Assembly (NCBI GenBank): GCA_025093985.1
Contig: JACAAK010000014.1
Span: 372,001 to 436,000 of the forward strand
Length of the DNA: 64,000 nt
Source: Calvatia gigantea
Lineage: Eukaryota; Basidiomycota; Agaricomycetes; Agaricales; Lycoperdaceae
Direction of reading: 5' to 3'
Under the pieces are notes generated by a model, which searched no databases, had not been told where the DNA came from, and worked only from the letters and a program-made list of their open reading frames with translations. Position 1 is the first letter of the stretch. Every line of letters starts with the position of its first letter. Position numbers and translations under genes: made by a program. Of the stretch, positions 57,575 through 64,000 are shown in pieces.

Positions 57575-59368
57575 ATGCCTGCCTCCAAAGCCAACTGTAT
57601 CACAATCTCCTTACTCATCCACCCCAACCCAACTAGAATCTCCTCTGTCCCAATGCCTGAACCAGGCAACAGCAAAGCCCCAACCCCCAGTGGCACTTGA
57701 TTCAACATGGCCACAACACCATCTCCTATCCAAGGGTTACTAGAAGACCTGCTCAAAGATATTAGCAACACCACCAATGCCAATGAAGAGGGAGATTACA
57801 GCTAGGTGCATGAGCACGTTGGCATCCATCCGACATTGTTCTTGACCAAAGGAATTGAGTTGGAAAGAGCAGGTAGGAGTGGAGATCACAAAAATAATGA
57901 GATAACAGGACAGAGGATAAATTTGTTCTGAAGGCTCAGAACAATGAGAGAAGGGTCCAGAGAGGTGTCCAGAGTGATTACTGAATGTTTGGAAGGTGGC
58001 ATTTACAATTGCATGGTGATTCGGTGTTGAGACGAGAGAGAAAAGAGAGAAAGAGAGATAGATTAGAGAAATAGGCTAGAGACAAAGACTTTGAGTTGAA
58101 ACTTGGCTAATTCATAGCTACCTGACTACAACAAAGTATACAGGTTTTTATAGAGGAGAATGGTGGGCTGTGTGCCTGAATTACAAAGAGTAGAATGTAA
58201 ATTTTAGAGAGAAAACAAAGAAAAATGTACTAGCAGGGATGAAGATGGGCCAGAAGCTCATTCTATGAGGTTCTAAATTATGAGGAATGTAGAAAAAGTA
58301 TAATAAGTGAATAGAAAAGCAGTCCATAAGTTTTTTAGAGTTGGAAATGAGAAGTATGGGTGGGTGAGGTAGAGTTTGGAGGTTGGAGCTTCTGTGGTCA
58401 GGACTTCCGAATTAGGAAATTATATATGATCCAGACTTCTGGATGGCTCAGAAATGGGATTTTTGGGGTCAGTGTCTTGGTCATTGTTCTTGGAAGTGAA
58501 AGGCATCATCAGTGAAGTGGAGTAGTGGGAAGAGGATGTGTACATAACACTTTTCAGTGTCAGGTGCCATCTGATCTCTACACTGAACTAGTCACTATCA
58601 CCAACCAGAATAAATGACTAAACACTAATCACCTCATTACCCTCACCACGGCCTGCATCACATTTGCAGACATGTATGCAGGCTTTGAAAACACCTCCAT
58701 GTCCACCAGTAAACACATCCCAGCCATCTTTCACACTCTCTCTCAATCAGTCCCTCATGCCATCTGAACAAACTCATGTCAACAACTTACAAAGCTGAGT
58801 CAACCTTGCACTCGAAGTACTCAAAGGCCTCGAATATTGCCAAAATCTTTCCTAGAATTAGACAACATCACCTCCTAGCCTTCTAGGCTGTGACACCACT
58901 CCCAATGATACCAGCACTGAAAAGCTTGTCAACTGTATCCATTCCACCCTAAAGGAGCTCTGAGATACCATTAGCCCTCCTCAAGTGACCACCTGGGCTG
59001 ACACCCCCATGGACAAAGAAGTAACAGTATCCATGAAAGAAGAAGTGAATGCCCTATGCTGCTTCATCAAAACCATCATGCCCCCCCAAATCATCTTGGT
59101 TTTTCAGCCACCTACCTGCTACCGCACTATGTTACCCAGCCAAGAATGCAGCCAACCCTACTGGCACTCAATAGTCAAGAACTACTGGGAAGGCTCAACC
59201 ATCACCAAGTTCCCATACAAAGGAGTCCCTAGTCCCTATCCAACAAGATGGCTGAAGCCACTTACCTGTCTTCTTCACACAGTCCAACAGTGGAAGGTAT
59301 CTCATAGGCACCACCAAGAAAGCCCTCGCTACAGCCATCATCCATGGAGACTTTGATGAGCTTCCTGA
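57575..59368 (+). pseudogene. Element C3 ORF3, interrupted
   Basis: ATG at 57575 (MPASKANCITISLL). Here one base is missing, so ORF3 is not in phase with pol, unlike in other copies. After the 57788-58583 insertion it continues with TACITFADMYAGF, then degrades. 58985-59356 retains PMDKEVTVSMKEEVNALCCF and the KNYWEGSTITKFPYKGVP region. Ends TGA at 59366-59368. Confidence 0.75.
57788..58583. mobile_element. Unclassified 796-bp insertion in C3 ORF3
   Basis: Bounded by TGAA (57784-57787 and 58584-58587), a possible 4-bp target duplication. No coding frame. It contains an AG-rich stretch near 58030-58090. The ends show loose inverted similarity (GAGATTACAGCTAGGTGC against AGAGATCAGATGGCACC on the other strand). 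It could be a small non-autonomous DNA element, or a fourth filler. Confidence 0.5.
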
Positions 59369-59382
59369 GGCATGAAGCCTAA

Positions 59383-59393
59383 TCAGGGGGTAT
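59383..59393 (+). promoter_or_regulatory. Polypurine tract, element C3
   Basis: CAGGGGGTAT directly before the 3' LTR. The same tract precedes the E 3' LTR on minus, which supports it as the plus-strand primer. Confidence 0.6.
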
Positions 59394-59699
59394 TGTTATG
59401 ATCTTCTTGTGATCAAGTCATATTCTGTCACCATCTGTGTTCCTATCTATCCATATACTAGTTTCAGCTATTCCTGTAGAGTGGTCTCCAAGCATGACTT
59501 ATACTGACTACTACACTGACCTCACTGGATGTTTCATGTAGTTACTCCATCTATTCAACTAGATGGCCTTCCCATATTTAAGTGTACATACATCTACTGT
59601 ATTTGGTATGCTTAACCATCTTGGTTCCTCTCCCCTTACTTGCCCTCAAGTCTTAGCCTAAGTTGCAACCTGAGGTAAACTCAGACTAAGGTCATAACA
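59394..59699 (+). mobile_element. Element C3 3' LTR
   Basis: 306 bp ending GGTCATAACA; hairpin CTGAG-GTAAA-CTCAG at 59670-59684. TSD GTGGA follows. Confidence 0.88.
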
Positions 59700-59704
59700 G
59701 TGGA

Positions 59705-59961
59705 GACTCAATCTATAACTCTCTTAACACTCTTTTATAATCTGAACTTAAGATGTTACCTCTGAACTACTAAGCTTACTTTATAAGACATTATAAGAGT
59801 TATCTATTGAAGGACAAGACCTCTGATCTTAGATATAAGAATATACAAAGTAGTTGTATTACTTTGCATATTCTTGAGCCTTTGAGAAGGAGTCCCCTTT
59901 GATATCACAACTGCCTGTAGATATTGGGTTGACTTAGGACAAAGTCAATCTCACTATAACA
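59705..59961 (-). mobile_element. G-family LTR, remainder beyond C3
   Basis: Continues the minus G LTR 51397-51668 and ends CTATAACA. It is followed by the ATATA duplication at 59962-59966. Confidence 0.82.
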
Positions 59962-59966
59962 ATATA

Positions 59967-60446
59967 TCCTACTGGTTCACCTGTGATGTTGGCAATTGTG
60001 TCATCGTCAAAATCAAAATCAACATCCTCTGGATAATAGCTGCCTGGTTGGGGTTGATATCCATTGAGGATATAAGACAGGTGGTTTAAGGAAATTGTTG
60101 AAGGAGTTGGGGATCGACATAGTTGCTTGTGGTTTCAACATCCTTGGGTTTTGTGGTTGGTTTCTTGGTCAATTTTGGGGCATATGTTGGCCCAGTTGTT
60201 GTGGTGTTTGTTGCTGAAGTAGAAGTGATGGGGGTGTTGGTTGAGGTGTTCTGAGTTGGATCAGAATGGGTAGAGTTGTTGATGCATTGATAGGAGGTGT
60301 TGGCATAGGTAGGTAGATTGGTGAATGGCCTTGGGCCCATGAAATAGGGAGGTGGTGAGGCTGATGAGGGGGGTACTGGTATGGTGGTAAGTCTCCTTTT
60401 GTTGGAGCTTATATAAGGCTGTCTGGGGAGAGATCCTTGCAATCAA
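59967..60446 (-). pseudogene. Thr/Pro-rich ORF fragment of unknown origin
   Basis: Two overlapping minus frames. One (60086-60442) encodes a Pro/Ser start (VPPSSASPPPYFMGP), then a long Thr/Asn-rich stretch (NTSTNTPITSTSATNTTTTG) and KLTKKPTTKPKD. Beyond a stop at 60086 the same frame goes on with acidic DVDFDFDDDT codons up to the G LTR. It could be the N-terminal Gag region of another retroelement or a host gene fragment. Unrecognised. From 60447 to 60513 I see nothing. Confidence 0.4.
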
Positions 60447-60513
60447 CTCCCAGGTAAGAATTTCTGGTGTAAAATTTCACCAGATGGCTAGGGCCTTTGG
60501 TTTGGCAGTGAAT

Positions 60514-60822
60514 TGTTGTGAACCTTTTACCGATCATACCACATTCCTTACTTCATCTGTATTCCAATCTCCTGTGTACCTGTTTCTGCTATTCCTGTCT
60601 GTGCTGATCTCCTGAGCTCTGACTCATAACTACCATGCCATAGTCATCAGACTGTTTCATGTAGTTATCTCCATCCATTCAACTGGGTGTTCCCTCTGTA
60701 TTTAAGCATACATACATACTCCTGTATTCGGTACACTTAACCACTTAGTCCTTTTCCCTTACTCGCCCTCAAGTCTTAGCCTAAGTTGCAACCTGAGGTT
60801 TACTTAGACTAAGGTCATAACA
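60514..60822 (+). mobile_element. Element H 5' LTR
   Basis: 309 bp, TGTTGTGAAC to GGTCATAACA, the least altered ends in the window. TATTTAAG near 60700. Primer site TGGTTAAGCATCCCCACC follows at 60825-60842. Confidence 0.87.
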
Positions 60823-60902
60823 TTTGGTTAAGCATCCCCACCTCACCTTGCAAAGGAGTAGGCTGAAACAGGCCTGAACAGAAATAACCCAGGAGCTAGT
60901 AT

Positions 60903-62030
60903 ATGAGCTCGAACCCAGACGAATACAGAGAACCAAATCTCAAAGTCACTGACAACAAATCCTGAAACATCAGATGAAGAAGAAACAGGGAACCCTGAAG
61001 TACCTGAAGAAACACACGACGAACCCAGAGTAAACCCAGCAGAAGAAGAAGTGTTATCAGAGCTTCTAAATGAACTCGACCTAGTAGAGGAAGAGATAGC
61101 CCATCAGGAGAAATCAGACTGAATCAAGCTCGGATGAAACAGAATCAGAGACTGACTCCAATATGACTGACAACACAGTAGCACCTATAACAATGACCAG
61201 TGGGAAAGGCCTAGTGCCAGACCCAGGATTTTTCGATGGCACCCACACTAAGTTCGACGACTGGTGGAGAGCAATGACTGCTCTTCATGAAATTCAACAA
61301 GATTGTCTCAGCAGATGATAAAGCCATAGCAGTTCTAGCCAGACTGCAAGGAGGAACCTGCAGGAGCATATGCAGCTATGAGAGCACCAGCCATCCTAGA
61401 ATCTGAAGATTCAGTAGACTGGAAGGTCTTCTCCGAGGAATTTAGAAGGACCTTCTCAGACAACGCCTCAAACAGCAAAGCAGAATAGGCAGATTGAAAA
61501 ATTCAAACAAGGAAACCTGAAACACTGCTGACTACCTGATCGAATTCGAAGTACTGAAAAGCAAGGCCAAGACCGATAGCAAGCATGCTATGTTCCTACT
61601 TAGGAAGAATGCCCGACAAGATATCATACATACTGATCACAGGCTATCCACCCTCAGCCAGGCTGGACTACATACTGTGGAATGGAAAGAAGCTATACTG
61701 TCCATTGGACAAGGTTACGAGGCATCTGAATACTGAGGAGACAGGAAAACAAACACTGGTATCCACCTATGGAGGAATGGGTGAACCTATGGAGATAGGA
61801 AGTAGACATCACAGTCTTCAATGACAAAGGAGAGCCGAAATGCTACAACTGTGGCATTTTTGGTCACATCGCCAAAGATTGCAAAAAACTCAAGGGGTTA
61901 ATATACTACAACTGCAGGTAAAAAGGGACACATATCCAAAGCCTGCACCACGCCCAAGAAAATCCAAGTCTGAGGAGTAGAAGAAGTCACCAATGAAGAA
62001 GAGAAGGATTTTTCTGAAGACTCCGAGTAG
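60903..62030 (+). pseudogene. gag: Element H gag
   Basis: ATG at 60903 with the family-1 acidic domain (short deletion in the EPTEE region), capsid near 61230-61310, knuckles near 61842 and 61905, TAG at 62028-62030. About ten one-base insertions shift the frame. At the codon where C and E have TGA after GN, H reads CCTGA, i.e. both the C and T versions. Confidence 0.8.
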
Positions 62031-64000
62031 GCACTACCTTGAGAGTCAAAAAACTTGTATCTAGGATATTAGACAAATTCTACACGATTCCTCAGAGAAG
62101 AAAGCGCGAAACTAAATCTAAAAGGGAAAATACAAACGGCAGAGAAGGAGATAACAGTCAACACCAGTCATAGACTCAGAGTGCACAACCAGCAGCATCA
62201 GCAAAAAACTAGTAGATGAAGAAAGACTTCCTACCTGGAAATTGGAACAACAAATTTTGGTGCTTAATGCTGGACAGAACACCTAACCAAGGTGGAAGAG
62301 TAACAGAGACCACCATGATCAACATCGACATCCAGGGACATAAGGAACAAATCGAAGGCCTCAGTTGTACAGCTACAAAATAGAGCAGAAGTCTTCCTAG
62401 GACATGATTGGCTAGTCAAACATAACCCAGAGATAGATTGGAACAATGAAGAGATCAAGTTCACCCGATGTCCACCAGGCTACAAATTCCCCCATTCAGA
62501 ACATTCCTATCACTGAAAAAATACTGAAGCATAGCCACTATGGAAGACCTATGGGAGGAAGAAGATAAACTAGACCCAACCAAACCAGAAGACCTACCAG
62601 ACTATATACAACCATTCATGCACTTATTCAACAAAACAATATTCGACAAGCTCCCAGAACGAACTGAATGGGACCTATGAGATAGTTCTAACCGAAGATG
62701 CCCCAAAAGAAATAAGTGCGGGGACATACAACATGACGGTCAAAGAACAGGACGAACTTAAATCATTCATCAAGGAGAACCTAGAATCAGGATGAATATG
62801 ACCATCAAAATCCCCATATGTAGCACTGACATTCTTCATCCCAAAGAAAGACGGATTTAAAAGGCTAATCCAAGACTACAGACAACTAAACAACTGTAGT
62901 AATCAAAGATAAAACACCATTACCAAGAATCAGTGAAGTAATTGACAAGCTTCAGAAAAGCAAAATACTTCAATAAGTTGAACATCAAATCTGGGGATAC
63001 AACAATGTCAGGATCAAAGAAGGAGACGAATGGAAAGCCGCCTTCCTCACCAATGAAGGGCTCTTCGAACCAACAGTCATGTATTTTGGCCTAAGCAACT
63101 CACCAGGAACGTTCTCCAGGATGATGACAAGCATCTTCCACAACCTCTTACAAAACGGAGACATCATAAACTATATGGATGACTTTGCCATCCCAGGAGA
63201 CACCAAGGAGCAACTAAAAGAATGGACAATATGATTTCTGGAACGAGCAGCCCAGTACAATTTATGCTTCAAGCGAACCAAGTGTATCTTCAATGCAGAA
63301 GAAATCCCAATACTAGGAGTTCAGGTAAGACATGGACTGAATCGAAATGGAAGAGGATAAAGTAAAAACAGTACTGGGAATGGCCCTGAACCCAAGAACA
63401 CCAAAGGGGTAGAAAGGTTCCTGGGTTTTGCAAACTACTATTGATGTTTCATCAAAAACTTCAGTATGATTGTGGGGCCCTTAAACAAACTCAAAGGAGC
63501 AACCACATAGGAATGGACACAAGAGCACCAAGACTCGTTCAACCTAACTCAAGAAATGTATCACCAAAGAACCTGTCCTGACATTGCCACTAGAGACACA
63601 GCCAATTCAGAGTAGAAGTCGATGCTATTGGACTATGCATTAGGAGGGGTACTTTCACAGCTGCAAGAAGACAAATGGCACCCAATCGCTTTCACATCAT
63701 GAACACTGTCACTGGCAGAACTGAAACTATGAAATATACTGACAAAGAATTGCTAGCCATTGTCCACACTCTGAAGGAATGGAGACACTACCTCCTAGAC
63801 TGCCAAAGAACAATTCGAAATCTGGACTGACCATGAAAATCTCAAGTATTACTGAGAACCACAGAAGCTAAATGGACTGACAAGCATGGTAGGTACCTAC
63901 AGCTGCAAGACTACAACTTCACACTATGACATGTGCCAGGAAAAACAAACACTGAAAGCCGATCTGTTATCCCGAATCCACCAAATACCAGAAGGACAAG
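62005..64000 (+). pseudogene. pol: Element H pol, 5' part
   Basis: Protease remnants near 62150-62500, RT 62820-63240 with FFIPKKDGFKRLIQDYRQLN-type sequence and an intact YMDD near 63174, connection and RNase H from 63340 to the window end (DKELLAI-like near 63745). Frame changes by inserted bases throughout, so no long frame remains. Confidence 0.8.

Larger units (their letters stand above)
51669..59699 (+). mobile_element. Element C3, complete family-1 gypsy chromovirus
   Basis: 5' LTR 51669-51974, 3' LTR 59394-59699 (306 bp each), TSD GTGGA at 51664-51668 and 59700-59704. Internal order is PBS, gag, pol, ORF3, PPT. Later arrivals inside are a solo G LTR (52866-53383), a solo family-1 LTR (57069-57375) and an 796-bp insertion (57788-58583). 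The LTRs differ by about a dozen transitions and a flipped hairpin loop. Inactive through many stops. Confidence 0.9.
60514..64000 (+). mobile_element. Element H, family-1 gypsy chromovirus, 5' half
   Basis: LTR, PBS, gag, protease, RT and RNase H start, running off the window. The whole internal part carries single-base insertions that make CTG where other copies have CG or TG. Treat frames as unreliable. Confidence 0.85.

Overview
This window is a fungal transposon graveyard. I see no cellular protein gene, tRNA or rRNA. Nearly every coding stretch belongs to LTR retrotransposons, mostly Ty3/gypsy chromoviruses (protease, RT, RNase H, integrase, chromodomain), most with stop codons. The protein families resemble those of mushroom-type basidiomycetes. 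Substitutions between copies are almost all transitions, many at CpG. I infer a methylated, repeat-rich heterochromatic region of a filamentous fungus, probably Agaricomycotina; nothing here proves the species.

Layout. 1-8240: gypsy element A (minus), cut by a 2.4-kb chimeric insert at 1448-3817. 8241-38298: element B (plus) of an abundant family I call family 1. B was split by a copia-like LTR element (11154-35874, target duplication CCAAG). That was split by a minus-strand family-1 element E (11798-29788, GTGCC). E was split by element D (12786-21915, GAATG/GGATG), the youngest and best preserved, with an unbroken 1253-codon pol and 619-bp LTRs differing at two CpG sites. Just right of D, E carries a second chimeric filler (22068-23137) and an unclassified 1.3-kb insertion (23659-24964). 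38299-44562: family-1 element C, whose third ORF holds a solo LTR of D. 44563-51055: damaged family-1 pieces, a third filler, an inverted pair of 'family G' LTRs and an A63G48 homopolymer block. 47438-50199 recurs at 51055-53816 with a 3617-bp offset. 51669-59699: complete family-1 element C3 (GTGGA). 60514-64000: 5' half of family-1 element H.

How the parts work. Each element would encode Gag (with CCHC knuckles) and Pol in overlapping frames. The overlap carries GGATTTTT in both D and family 1, which suggests a -1 frameshift. Family 1 has a third ORF (about 327 codons) directly after pol, usually in the same frame after one UAG. D also has post-pol ORFs, ending in three CCHC-like knuckles. 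These third ORFs are the most promising unknown biology.

Three ectopic fillers are each flanked by long perfect direct repeats (55, 155 and 123 bp), unlike normal 4-6 bp duplications. Indels at 44.5-46, 46.75-47.15, 50.3-51.06 and 60.9-64 kb fall at sites where copies differ by transitions: the base is lost in the first three blocks and both alleles are kept in the last. This looks like consensus collapse of repeats, so gene integrity there should not be trusted.
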